A DNA stretch of 64,000 bases from Oscillospiraceae bacterium (GCA_022791945.1 JAAVZY010000065.1:1-64000), one strand, 5' to 3'. Shown: positions 1 to 7,408, counted from the stretch's first letter. The notes: generated by a model not told the origin, from the sequence alone. Program-made: numbers and translations.

Positions 1-102
1 ACCTACGGAATAGTGGGGCTGGCTGTCGGAAACGGAGGAATCTATGTCAAGACAGACCACCCAGCAACTTATTACCGCCCTATATCCGAGATTATCCCAT
101 GA
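1..102 (+). CDS. 3' end of an unidentified upstream ORF (partial)
   Basis: Frame 1 is open from the window edge to a TGA at 100-102. It ends in residues reading GIYVKTDHPATYYRPISEII and overlaps the start of the recombinase gene by 59 nt in another frame. The overlap and the absence of stops suggest the tail of a small gene translationally coupled to the recombinase, as is common inside integrative elements. Only 33 residues are visible and I do not recognise the family. It could be a chance open frame. Confidence 0.35.
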   Translation, partial: TYGIVGLAVGNGGIYVKTDHPATYYRPISEIIP

Positions 103-1651
103 GGACGAGCTTTCCGGGGAATCCAATTCCATAAGCAACCAGAAAAGAATTCTTGAAGCCTACGCAAAACAGAACGGCTTTACCAACCTCAAATGGTACA
201 CGGACGACGGATTCTCCGGGGCGAATTTCCAAAGACCCGGCTTCCAGTCCATGCTTGCCGACATTGAAGCGGGGCTTGTGGGAACAGTCATTGTAAAGGA
301 TATGTCACGGTTAGGGCGAAACTATCTTCAAGTGGGAATGTATACGGAAATGATTTTCCCACAGAAAAACGTCCGTTTCATTGCTATCAATGACGGCGTT
401 GACAGCGCACAGGGCGAGAATGACTTTGCACCTTTGCGTAATATTTTTAATGATTATCACCTGCGGGATTTAAGCGGTAAAATGAAGTCCGTTCTCTACG
501 CCAAGAAGAAAAACGGGCAGTATCTCTCCTATAAGGCTCCTTACGGGTATCTCAAGGATCCAAAGGAGCCCCACAGGCTGATTGTGGATGAATATGCCGC
601 AGGGATTGTCCGGAGGATCTTTGAGCTGCGGCGGACGGGAAGTTCCATGAACAAGATAACGTCTATGCTCAACAAGGAGGCCGTCCTGCCTCCGATGGCC
701 TATTGGCGCAGGCAGAGGGGGGAGGAAGCGGCCCATTCCGTATGGACATTGCCGGTTGTGAGCGGGATTCTGCGCAATGAGGTCTATCTGGGGAATCTGG
801 TTATGAACCGGACGGGGACACGCTCCTACAAAGACGGAAGACGTGTCAGCAAGCCCTCCTCCCAGTGGATCTGCTGTACCGGTACCCATGAGGCGATCAT
901 TTCGCAGGATGTCTGGAAGGCGGTGCAGAGCATTTGTCCGTCTCCTGTTCCTCCGAGAGGGGGAAGCCGTCAGGAGTATCTTTTTTCGGGGAAACTGAGA
1001 TGTGCCGGCTGTGGGAGCGCTTTGTCTCCTCATGTAAGATGGTGTCCTTCCAAGTCCGGGGAGAGCAGGGCATATGTGTTCTATCAATGCGGACGGCACA
1101 GGGCCTCCGGGCAAAGTGTGTGCTCCAATCACACCGTTTCTGAGCGGACGCTGATACGGCTTGTGACGGATGAAATCCGGAGTCGGGCGGCGGTACTGAA
1201 CGAGGCTGTAGCGGGAGAGAAGCTGAAAGAGAGAACAGGGAAGGATGCAAAACGCAAAGCAGAACTCATCCGACAGGAAACAGGCAGACTCCGCCGCCAG
1301 GTTCAGAAGCTGGAAGCGCAGATGGTGCAGCTTTATGAGGACAAGTACAGCGGAGGACTTACGGAGAGCGCTTTCACTTCGCTCATGCGGGAGAACGAGC
1401 GGGAACGGACATCCAAGACGGAGCGGCTGGCTCTGCTCCAGGAACAGCTGGAGCGGGCGGAAAAAGAGAGCGCTGCCCAGACAGACTGGACAGCGGTGCT
1501 CCGAAAGTATCTGAATCTGCAAGTGCTTGACCGGACTGCGGTGGATGAGCTCATCGACCATATCGAGGTCGGCGAGCGCACAGATGCAGGTGGCAATCAC
1601 GGAAAGAATGTAAAAGTATTCTACCGATTCGCTGATTCTACACAGCGGTAG
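44..1651 (+). CDS. Large serine recombinase (site-specific integrase/transposase)
   Basis: A 535-residue serine recombinase that would cut and rejoin DNA at att sites through a covalent phosphoserine. The N-terminal resolvase fold (about 10-160) has the catalytic motif YPRLS with Ser18 as nucleophile, and a VKDMSRLGRNY block. It is followed by a recombinase domain (about 165-275), a zinc ribbon (CAGC near 322, later CGRH and CSNH), a long Lys/Glu/Arg-rich coiled coil (about 385-470) and a short C-terminal DUF4368-like domain. This architecture is that of TnpX-type recombinases of clostridial conjugative or mobilisable elements. The start has GGAGG seven bases upstream. Its position at an edge next to the chromosomal gene luxS suggests it marks the right end of an integrated element lying mostly outside the window. 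Confidence 0.93.
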   Translation: MSRQTTQQLITALYPRLSHEDELSGESNSISNQKRILEAYAKQNGFTNLKWYTDDGFSGANFQRPGFQSMLADIEAGLVGTVIVKDMSRLGRNYLQVGMYTEMIFPQKNVRFIAINDGVDSAQGENDFAPLRNIFNDYHLRDLSGKMKSVLYAKKKNGQYLSYKAPYGYLKDPKEPHRLIVDEYAAGIVRRIFELRRTGSSMNKITSMLNKEAVLPPMAYWRRQRGEEAAHSVWTLPVVSGILRNEVYLGNLVMNRTGTRSYKDGRRVSKPSSQWICCTGTHEAIISQDVWKAVQSICPSPVPPRGGSRQEYLFSGKLRCAGCGSALSPHVRWCPSKSGESRAYVFYQCGRHRASGQSVCSNHTVSERTLIRLVTDEIRSRAAVLNEAVAGEKLKERTGKDAKRKAELIRQETGRLRRQVQKLEAQMVQLYEDKYSGGLTESAFTSLMRENERERTSKTERLALLQEQLERAEKESAAQTDWTAVLRKYLNLQVLDRTAVDELIDHIEVGERTDAGGNHGKNVKVFYRFADSTQR

Positions 1652-1687
1652 AATGGAAACAATCATTCTTCATGAGAAATGGGCGTT

Positions 1688-1720
1688 CTTCGAGGGCAGC
1701 GCCCTCGAGGTCTTCCCCTT
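1688..1720. repeat. Terminal-hairpin fragment of the palindromic repeat family
   Basis: This is one end module of the intergenic repeat family: the hairpin CGAGGGC-AGC-GCCCTCG followed by AGGTCTTCCCCTT. The companion hairpins found next to this module in other copies are missing on its left. The break falls near 1690, between the recombinase stop and luxS, so the repeat may have been truncated by integration of the recombinase-bearing element. Confidence 0.7.
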
Positions 1721-1736
1721 GAGCAGAGCTCTCCTG

Positions 1737-2195
1737 TTAAGTGCGGTACGCCAGCATCTCGGGCGTCCAGCCTTTCAGGACGTCCTGCATCTTGCGGGCC
1801 ATGGCATTCGCTCCGGGGAGGTCGTGATCCAGGTAGTTTCCGCACTCCCTGCGGGCTGCGCCGGGGATCTCGCCCTCATATCCGGCGATAAAATCCATGG
1901 TTTCCTGCACCAGGCGGATGCTGTCCTCCGGGGAGAGATTCCGCACCAGAAAATAAAACCCTGTCCGGCAGCCCATGGGCCCGGCGTAAATGATATGCTC
2001 CTTCTCCCTGCTGCTGCGCACATAAGTGGCAAACAGATGCTCAAAGGTGTGCAGGGGGGCGTTTTCCAGATATACGCCCCCGTTGGGCAGCACCATCCGG
2101 ATATCATAGGTGGTCACATCTCCGTCGATCCGGGAGGTGTACATCCCCTCGGTGAGCTTGTCGTGATCCACCTGAAAGCTGGCGATCTTCTCCAT
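1737..2195 (-). CDS. luxS: S-ribosylhomocysteine lyase LuxS
   Basis: LuxS cleaves S-ribosylhomocysteine to homocysteine and 4,5-dihydroxypentane-2,3-dione, the AI-2 precursor, within the activated methyl cycle. The metal-binding HTFEH motif, the GPMGCRTGFY segment with the active-site Cys and the RRECGNYLDH segment with the third metal ligand are all present. At 152 residues it has the family's usual length. The first ATG (2204) lies almost on the Shine-Dalgarno GAGAGG; the ATG three codons on (2195) has a spacing of 10 nt and is preferred. It starts 23 nt after the PHP gene on the same strand and may be the last gene of the sensory-hydrogenase operon, although luxS is normally a metabolic gene without that context. 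Confidence 0.95.
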   Translation of the reverse strand: MEKIASFQVDHDKLTEGMYTSRIDGDVTTYDIRMVLPNGGVYLENAPLHTFEHLFATYVRSSREKEHIIYAGPMGCRTGFYFLVRNLSPEDSIRLVQETMDFIAGYEGEIPGAARRECGNYLDHDLPGANAMARKMQDVLKGWTPEMLAYRT

Positions 2196-2218
2196 AAATA
2201 TCATTCCTCTCCAGGGCT

Positions 2219-2908
2219 TTATCGTCCCTTGATATAGTCCACCACAGCCCGCGGCGATTTCTCCGGCAGCTCCAGGAAGAATTCCGGCTCGTGGATCTGC
2301 TCCAGATAATGGGCGTCTGAATCCGAAATCCGTCTGCCCTGAAAAGCAAAGCGCTCATCCGGAGGATTCAGCTCGATGCAGGCAAAGCCGTAATCCGGCG
2401 GGATGAAGCCCAGGCTCGACATGATGGAGGTCGTTGACTTGTTGGCGTGGGCCGGAATGGCCTCCCCGCCGTATTCCCGCGCCAGAGGGAGCAGCCGGTC
2501 GATGCTCAGGGTCAGCGCGTTGATCAGCAGCAGGGGCTCCTCGTCCACCGGCTCGTCCTGCTCGTTCCGAACCATCTGCTCTCCGAAGATTTCCGGCTTG
2601 TTCCGGATGGGAGGCAGATATTTGTATATCTCCTCTCCAAAGCCCAGGGCCCCCTCCAGCGTCTCAAACAGGCAGAGCATATGCACCTCCTCGCTGGTGC
2701 AGGCCTCCACGCCGGGTACCACCGTCACCCCGCACGCCTCCGCCACCCGGCAGGCAGCAGGCAGGTTCCGGGCCGAATTGTGATCCGTGAGGGCAATCAG
2801 ATCCAGCCCCAGCAGAGCCGCCATATTCACCAGGTTGTTGGGCGTCATGTCCTCGCTGCCGCAGGGGGAGAGGCAGGAGTGCATATGCAGATCATAGGAG
2901 AGCCTCAT
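2219..2908 (-). CDS. PHP-domain metal-dependent phosphoesterase
   Basis: A 229-residue PHP-fold phosphoesterase. Metal-binding motifs are visible in order: DLHMHSCLSPCG near the N terminus, ALTDHNSARN near 40, a Glu in PGVEA, AHANK near 153 and SDSDAH near 198. PHP proteins hydrolyse phosphoesters with a di- or trinuclear metal site; the substrate here is unknown. The start overlaps the stop of the DRTGG gene by four bases (ATGA), so translation is coupled. PHP genes of this type occur next to [FeFe]-hydrogenase genes in Clostridia and Thermotogae, and a role in hydrogenase-linked signalling is inferred from that context only. Confidence 0.85.
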   Translation of the reverse strand: MRLSYDLHMHSCLSPCGSEDMTPNNLVNMAALLGLDLIALTDHNSARNLPAACRVAEACGVTVVPGVEACTSEEVHMLCLFETLEGALGFGEEIYKYLPPIRNKPEIFGEQMVRNEQDEPVDEEPLLLINALTLSIDRLLPLAREYGGEAIPAHANKSTTSIMSSLGFIPPDYGFACIELNPPDERFAFQGRRISDSDAHYLEQIHEPEFFLELPEKSPRAVVDYIKGR

Positions 2909-3249
2909 AGGCCGCCGGGCTCCATGGCGCGGGCAATGGCCTGGGCAGTCTCAAAAACCGGCAGCTCGCTGGCCAGGACGCAGACGCCCTGTCCTGCCGC
3001 TTTCTCCATCCCATCCTTGTCCATGGGAATGTTTTCCGCCAAGACAATACAGCTTACGTCGCTGAGCACCGCCACCGCCACTGAGTTCATATTCCCCATG
3101 ACTGTGATCCAGGCGTCGTCCGCCTTGGCCCGGCCCATGACAATGCTGAGCAGATCGCAGCAGTAGATCCCGCGGATCTCCCGCTCCGCCCCCTCCCCCG
3201 GGCTGACCACCCGCAGCCCGGTTTTTTCAGCCAATTCCAAAGGCGTCAT
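2905..3249 (-). CDS. DRTGG-domain protein (second copy)
   Basis: A 114-residue single-domain protein resembling the DRTGG domain, an alpha/beta fold found beside CBS domains and in phosphotransacetylase. Features are the GEGAEREIRGIYCCDLLS segment and an alternating hydrophobic core. It overlaps the sensory hydrogenase gene upstream and the PHP gene downstream by four bases each. A paralogous domain is encoded at 5113-5466 in the same operon. DRTGG domains are suspected ligand or partner binders; no catalytic residue is evident. The family call is from resemblance and is moderately sure. Confidence 0.75.
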   Translation of the reverse strand: MTPLELAEKTGLRVVSPGEGAEREIRGIYCCDLLSIVMGRAKADDAWITVMGNMNSVAVAVLSDVSCIVLAENIPMDKDGMEKAAGQGVCVLASELPVFETAQAIARAMEPGGL

Positions 3250-4613
3250 TCCTTGTCATCCTTTCTGTCCGTTTTTTCCGGCTGTGCCGGAACGCCCCGG
3301 CCCTTCAGATAATTGGGGATGAAGCTGTCCAGCTTCTGAATGTTGGAGATAAGGGAATTCATATTCTCCCGGAACCGGTAGATGCACTCGTCCGGGGAGG
3401 CGATCCCCCGGACCACGTCCTCCGCCAGGGCCCGGCAGGTGGGCGCGCCGCAGGCCCCGCAGTCCAGGCCGGGCAGGCTGGCCTCCAGCTCCTCCATCTG
3501 ATTCATTTTCCGCATGGCCGCGCCGAAATCCTGATCCAGCTTGAGCACCGGGGTGTATTCCAGCGGGGTGTCCCATTTCAGCTCGCTGCCCACATTTTCT
3601 GCGTGGTTCAGGGACACCGGCAGATATTTCCGCAGGCGCTTCAGCTTGGTGCGGGCTATGTAGGGGTTTTCCACTGTGAGCACGCCGCCGATGCAGCCCG
3701 CGTTGCAGGCGTTCAGCTCGATGAAATCCAGATGCTCGAACTTTTCGTCCTCCAGATCTTCAAGGACCCGGATCACGTTTTCGATCCCGTCCGCGGCCAG
3801 GTAGTTGTCGTTGAGCAGGGCGGAGGCCTCCCCGGAGCTGCTGGCCCAGGAGACGCCGATCTTCCCCGACTGGGACTGGATAGGGGAGGCCGCGTCCGCG
3901 TGCATATGCTTCAGGAGCTTTGGGTATACGTCGCTGATGGCCACCACGGCGGAAACCTGGCTTTTTTCCGTGCCCAGGGGCATTTTGGAGGCGGTCACCT
4001 TGGCGGGGCAGGGGGAGATGAAAATAGCGCCGATCTCCTCCAGGGGAAGGCCGGTTTTTTCGTGGGCCTCCTGCTTGGCAAGCCGGGCGGCCAGCTCCAC
4101 CGGCGCGTTCAGGGGGAGCACATGATCGATCAGGCCGGGAAACCGCACCCGGATCAGCCGGGTGACCGCCGGGCAGGCGGAGCTGATCACCGGCTTGGTA
4201 ATACCCGGCTGGCGCATATAGGCCCGGGTGGCGTCGGAGACGATCTCCGCCGCCCGCGCCACCTCAAAGACATGGTCGAAGCCCAGCTCCAGCAGGGCGC
4301 TGAGCACGATTTCCACATCCTCCAGGTGGTTGAACTGGGCGTAGAGGGCAGGCGCCGGGAGGGCGATGTTGTACTTGTAGTTCTGCAGCACGTCCAGGGG
4401 ATCATAGATGGCCTTCTTGGCGTGATGGGGGCAGACCCGGATGCATTCGCCGCAGTCAATGCAGCGCTCCGGCAGGATCGCGGCCTTCCCGTCCCGGACG
4501 CGGATGGCCTCGGTGGGGCAGCGTTTGATGCAGTTGATACAGCCCATGCACTTGTCCCGATCCAGCGTGACTGAATGGAAAAAGCTCGTTGCACTGTTCA
4601 TGTCCATGACCAT
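3246..4613 (-). CDS. Sensory-type [FeFe] hydrogenase (HydS-like, group C/D)
   Basis: A 455-residue iron-sulfur protein. Residues about 18-65 hold two [4Fe-4S] ferredoxin motifs (CMGCINCIKRCP and CIDCGECIRVCP). The H-cluster domain follows with degenerate loops: SSACPAV, SPCPAK and ELNACNAGCIGG. The four Cys expected to ligate the H-cluster cubane are kept. Ala occupies the place of the proton-relay Cys that precedes the first ligand in catalytic enzymes, which is the established signature of the putatively sensory HydS enzymes. A C-terminal Cys motif (CGACGAPTC, then C in DECIY) predicts one more [4Fe-4S] cluster of the Fes type; no PAS domain is present. GGAGG lies 8 nt before the start. Neighbours (HATPase, DRTGG, PHP) support signalling rather than bulk H2 turnover. 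Confidence 0.88.
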   Translation of the reverse strand: MVMDMNSATSFFHSVTLDRDKCMGCINCIKRCPTEAIRVRDGKAAILPERCIDCGECIRVCPHHAKKAIYDPLDVLQNYKYNIALPAPALYAQFNHLEDVEIVLSALLELGFDHVFEVARAAEIVSDATRAYMRQPGITKPVISSACPAVTRLIRVRFPGLIDHVLPLNAPVELAARLAKQEAHEKTGLPLEEIGAIFISPCPAKVTASKMPLGTEKSQVSAVVAISDVYPKLLKHMHADAASPIQSQSGKIGVSWASSSGEASALLNDNYLAADGIENVIRVLEDLEDEKFEHLDFIELNACNAGCIGGVLTVENPYIARTKLKRLRKYLPVSLNHAENVGSELKWDTPLEYTPVLKLDQDFGAAMRKMNQMEELEASLPGLDCGACGAPTCRALAEDVVRGIASPDECIYRFRENMNSLISNIQKLDSFIPNYLKGRGVPAQPEKTDRKDDKE

Positions 4614-4693
4614 CGCCCGCGCCTCCGCATTTTCCGGGAGGCCGGGCGTCCTTTCTTTGTTTTGCGGAAAAGGGCAGGAGCCGGCCGCCTCCG

Positions 4694-5116
4694 TCAGTCC
4701 ATATTGACCCGCATCGTGACGGTGGTGCCCACGCCCAGGGTGGTTTCAACCTTCATATCATCGGAATTTTTCTTCATGTTGGGCAGTCCCATCCCCGCTC
4801 CGAAGCCCAGGGAACGCACCTCGTCCGGAGCGGTGGACCAGCCCTCCTGCATGGCCTTCGCGATGTCGGGAATGCCGGGGCCCTGATCCGCCAGCACCAG
4901 CTCGACCCCCTCCGGGGAAATCTCTACGTCGATCACACCTCCGTGGGCGTGGATCACCATGTTGATCTCCCCCTCGTAAAGGGCGATGGCCACCTTGCGG
5001 ATCACGTTGGGGCTCACCCCCAGCTGGCGCAGGTGCTTCTTCACCGCCGCGGAGGCTTCCCCCGCCCGGGTAAAATCATCCCCATCTATATCATAGTGGA
5101 GCCTGATATTGCTCAT
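4694..5116 (-). CDS. Stand-alone HATPase (anti-sigma/RsbW-like ATP-binding protein)
   Basis: A 140-residue Bergerat-fold ATPase with no sensor or phospho-acceptor domain. The N-box reads EGEINMVIHAHGG, the G1 box DQGPGIPD and the G2 box GFGAGMGLPNMKK. Proteins of this size and pattern resemble serine kinases or anti-sigma factors such as RsbW/SpoIIAB, so it could phosphorylate or sequester a partner. Its start overlaps the stop of the upstream DRTGG gene (ATGA); about 80 nt separate it from the sensory hydrogenase gene. A role as output module for H2 or redox sensing is inferred from position. Confidence 0.85.
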   Translation of the reverse strand: MSNIRLHYDIDGDDFTRAGEASAAVKKHLRQLGVSPNVIRKVAIALYEGEINMVIHAHGGVIDVEISPEGVELVLADQGPGIPDIAKAMQEGWSTAPDEVRSLGFGAGMGLPNMKKNSDDMKVETTLGVGTTVTMRVNMD

Positions 5117-5466
5117 TTGACTTCACTTCCCCCTCGCAAGCCGTTTTCCCAGAGCAGCCCGCAGGCCGTGAACATCCGGTGGCTGGTGGTCATCAGGGCG
5201 ATTCCCCGGGCGTCCGCCAGCTTGATCATATCCTCGTCCGGCCGTTTGCTCCGGACAAAGACAATGCAGAGCATATCCATCATGTCCGCCGTGCGGATTA
5301 CCTGGGGGTTGACCAGCCCGGTCAGCAGCACGGCCTGCTCCTTTACATAGGCCAGCACGTCGCTCATCATGTCAGAGCCGCAGGCTGTGTGCACCTCCTG
5401 GGACAGATAGGGTTCGCCGGTGATGACCTCGCAGTCCAGAATTTGCTTGATATCATTGACTGTCAT
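5113..5466 (-). CDS. DRTGG-domain protein (first gene of sensory operon)
   Basis: A 117-residue protein, almost entirely one DRTGG-like domain, opening MTVNDIKQILDCEVITGE and ending with a short basic tail. It leads the leftward operon with AAGGAGGG about 10 nt before the ATG. It is paralogous in fold to the protein at 2905-3249. No catalytic residues are recognised; a regulatory ligand-binding role is the family expectation. The two DRTGG proteins and the HATPase form the part of the cassette that lacks redox cofactors. Confidence 0.8.
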   Translation of the reverse strand: MTVNDIKQILDCEVITGEPYLSQEVHTACGSDMMSDVLAYVKEQAVLLTGLVNPQVIRTADMMDMLCIVFVRSKRPDEDMIKLADARGIALMTTSHRMFTACGLLWENGLRGGSEVK

Positions 5467-5502
5467 TATGGATAGCCCTCCTTAATTATTTTGGTGACTT
5501 CT

Positions 5503-5532
5503 GCCTCCGGCCATATTCTTTTCTCCGGAGGC
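5503..5532 (-). promoter_or_regulatory. Leader hairpin of the sensory operon
   Basis: GCCTCCGG (5503-5510) pairs perfectly with CCGGAGGC (5525-5532) around a 14-nt loop. It lies in the 5' leader between the leftward promoter and the first DRTGG gene. No U-run follows in the leftward transcript, so it is not an obvious terminator; it may affect mRNA stability. Confidence 0.4.
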
Positions 5533-5581
5533 ATATCAATTTGGCAGGCAGGTACGGCGCGCCTTTCCGTTAGATGAAACC

Positions 5582-5611
5582 ATTATAGCACCTTTCGCCC
5601 TATCAGTGCAA
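5582..5611 (-). promoter_or_regulatory. Promoter for the leftward sensory-hydrogenase operon
   Basis: On the minus strand, TTGCAC (5606-5611) is separated by 18 nt from TATAAT (5582-5587), with a TGn extension just before the -10. The predicted start lies about 110 nt before the DRTGG gene. An imperfect inverted pair TTTTGT/ACAAAA (5635-5640 and 5650-5655) sits between the two divergent promoters and is a possible operator, but it does not match the usual Rex spacing exactly. Confidence 0.65.
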
Positions 5612-5705
5612 TATATGAAAAAATTACATTTGGATTTTGTATTTACTGCACAAAAAATTACCAGGCCTTTTGACAAACAAAGACCTAGCATTTTGCACGG
5701 GATCA

Positions 5706-5714
5706 TGCTATAAT
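5706..5714 (+). promoter_or_regulatory. Extended -10 promoter for the hydrogenase operon
   Basis: TGCTATAAT gives a perfect extended -10 box. The best -35 at correct spacing (TAGCAT, 5686-5691) is poor, and a TTGACA at 5670-5675 is too far away (33 nt), so the extension is probably important. The roughly 190-nt leader to hydC contains the hairpin CTGAGC (5782-5787)/GCTCAG (5799-5804) and no recognised riboswitch. Confidence 0.6.
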
Positions 5715-5907
5715 AGCTATTGTGTGTAAACTTTGCCGAATGGACTGGAAAGCTGTTTCCTGGTGCAGAATATCGGAGGCTCTGAGCGCGGCTGCCCGGC
5801 TCAGGCAGGAGGCCGCTTGCAAGAAACGACAGGGAGTTCCGGTTGCAGCGGGTTTACCAGAGTGCGCAATTCAGCCCAAGGGCTGAGACTTTCAAGGAGG
5901 TTTTTGC

Positions 5908-6402
5908 ATGGCTAATACTACGGGCTCCATTCCGTTCTCCGGCACCCCGGAGCAGGAGCAGCAGCTGACAAAGGTCATCGCGGAGCATCGGGATGACAAG
6001 GGAGCGCTGATGCCGGTTCTCCAGAAGGCCCAGGAGATCTACGGTTATCTGCCCATTGAGGTGCAGAAGATGATCGCGGCCGGGCTGAACGTTCCCCTGG
6101 AGGAGGTTTACGGCGTCGCCACCTTCTACAGCCAGTTCTCCCTTTATCCCAAGGGCAAGTACAAAATCAGCGTCTGCCTGGGCACTGCCTGCTACGTAAA
6201 GGGCTCCGGCGATGTGTTCGACCGGCTCTGCAAAAAGCTGGGCCTCCAGAGCGGCCAGTGCACCCCCGACGGCCGGTTTTCCCTGGATGCCTGCCGCTGC
6301 GTGGGCGCCTGCGGCCTGGCCCCGGTTTTGACCGTCAACGAGGACGTTTACGGCAAGGTCACTGTGGACGACGTGGAGACGATCCTGGCCAAATACCAGT
6401 AA
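5908..6402 (+). CDS. hydC: Hydrogenase subunit HydC / NuoE-like [2Fe-2S] protein
   Basis: A 164-residue thioredoxin-fold [2Fe-2S] protein of the NuoE/HndA/HydC family. Cluster Cys are seen in CLGTACYVKG (near 92-97) and CRCVGACG (near 132-136), the usual CX4C and CX3C pattern. It is the small subunit of electron-bifurcating or NAD(P)-linked [FeFe] hydrogenases and passes electrons between the NuoF-like subunit and the rest of the complex. AAGGAGG precedes the ATG by 7 nt. First gene of the rightward operon. Confidence 0.93.
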   Translation: MANTTGSIPFSGTPEQEQQLTKVIAEHRDDKGALMPVLQKAQEIYGYLPIEVQKMIAAGLNVPLEEVYGVATFYSQFSLYPKGKYKISVCLGTACYVKGSGDVFDRLCKKLGLQSGQCTPDGRFSLDACRCVGACGLAPVLTVNEDVYGKVTVDDVETILAKYQ

Positions 6403-6423
6403 TTTTCCAGGGAGGGATGCCCC

Positions 6424-7026
6424 ATGATGACGGAGCTGTCGCTGAATGTGCTGGACATCGCCCAGAATTCCATTAAGGCCAGGGCCTCCCTGGTGCGGAT
6501 CTCCGTTTCCCGGGATACGGCTGCCCGCCGGCTCTCCATCTCCGTGGAGGACAACGGCTGCGGCATGACCCCTGAGCAGGTGGAGCACGTGATCGATCCC
6601 TTTTTCACCACCCGCACCACCCGGAAGGTGGGGCTGGGAGTCCCCTTCTTCAAGCTCTCGGCAGAGCTGACCGGCGGAAGCTTCCGAATCCAGAGCCGGG
6701 AAGGGGAGGGCACCTCCCTGAGGGCGGAATACTGCTACGACCACATTGATATGCTTCCCCTGGGGGACATGGCTTCCACCATGACCACCCTGATCAGCGT
6801 GAACCCGGATATTGACTTCGTCTATGCCTTTGACTGCGACGGCTGCTCCTTTGAGATGGACACCCGGGCCATCCGGGAGCTGATGGGGGAGGTTCCCATC
6901 AACGCGGCCGAGGTGCTGGCCTTTATCCGGGACTTTATCACCGGGAACCAGGCGGAGGCCGACCATCCGGAAACCGGCGGCCCGGTCCCCGGAACCCCCT
7001 TATCAGAAAGGAATGACATGGTATGA
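6424..7026 (+). CDS. HATPase-domain protein in hydrogenase operon
   Basis: A 200-residue protein whose first 110 residues form a Bergerat ATPase fold: N-box DIAQNSIKARA, G1 box VEDNGCGMTPE, then FFTTRTTRKVGLGVPFF as the G2 region. The rest is a separate alpha/beta part with DCDGC near 139-143 and an acidic tail. There is no histidine kinase dimerisation domain. Such genes are commonly embedded in bifurcating hydrogenase operons of Clostridia, but their function is not established. It ends overlapping the HndB-like gene by four bases (ATGGTATGA context), suggesting stoichiometric translation. Confidence 0.85.
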   Translation: MMTELSLNVLDIAQNSIKARASLVRISVSRDTAARRLSISVEDNGCGMTPEQVEHVIDPFFTTRTTRKVGLGVPFFKLSAELTGGSFRIQSREGEGTSLRAEYCYDHIDMLPLGDMASTMTTLISVNPDIDFVYAFDCDGCSFEMDTRAIRELMGEVPINAAEVLAFIRDFITGNQAEADHPETGGPVPGTPLSERNDMV

Positions 7027-7394
7027 AGAGCTTGGCAGAACTGCAAGCAATCCGTGATAAAATGAAAAACCAGATGAACGTCCGCGACGAAAGCGACGAC
7101 AAGATCCGCGTGGTTGTGGGCATGGCCACCTGCGGCATCGCCGCCGGCGCCCGCCCTGTCCTCAACGCCTTCACCGAAGAGGTGGCCAAGCGGAGCCTGG
7201 GCAATGTGTCCGTGGCCCAGACCGGCTGCATCGGCATCTGCCAGTATGAGCCTGTGGTGGAGGTCTTTACCCCGGATGGGCAGAAGACCACCTATGTAAA
7301 AATGACTGCTGAAAAGGCTGTCAAGGTGGTGGCCGATCATCTGGTGAACGGCTCCGTGGTCACCGAGTACACCATCGGCAGCGTTGCGAAATAA
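7023..7394 (+). CDS. (2Fe-2S) ferredoxin-like subunit, HndB-like
   Basis: A 123-residue thioredoxin-fold ferredoxin-like protein related to HndB of NADP-reducing hydrogenase. Cluster Cys are visible in MATCGIAAGA (Cys37) and TGCIGICQYEP. It lies between the HATPase gene (4-nt overlap) and the NuoF-like gene (14-nt gap). The role inferred from the family is an accessory electron carrier or assembly subunit of the hydrogenase complex. Confidence 0.88.
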   Translation: MKSLAELQAIRDKMKNQMNVRDESDDKIRVVVGMATCGIAAGARPVLNAFTEEVAKRSLGNVSVAQTGCIGICQYEPVVEVFTPDGQKTTYVKMTAEKAVKVVADHLVNGSVVTEYTIGSVAK

Positions 7395-7408
7395 GAGGAG
7401 GATAAAGA

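Noticed and set aside
470-1666. A 398-codon minus-strand frame opposite the recombinase
   Set aside because: The plus-strand recombinase has all family motifs; the reverse frame has none.
5635-5655. Possible Rex operator in the hydrogenase control region
   Set aside because: The TTTTGT/ACAAAA pair has a centre one base shorter than the usual Rex site and lacks its inner bases, so it is not listed as a Rex site.
5670-5714. TTGACA and TATAAT as a standard promoter pair
   Set aside because: They are 33 nt apart, far beyond workable spacing; only the extended -10 is kept.
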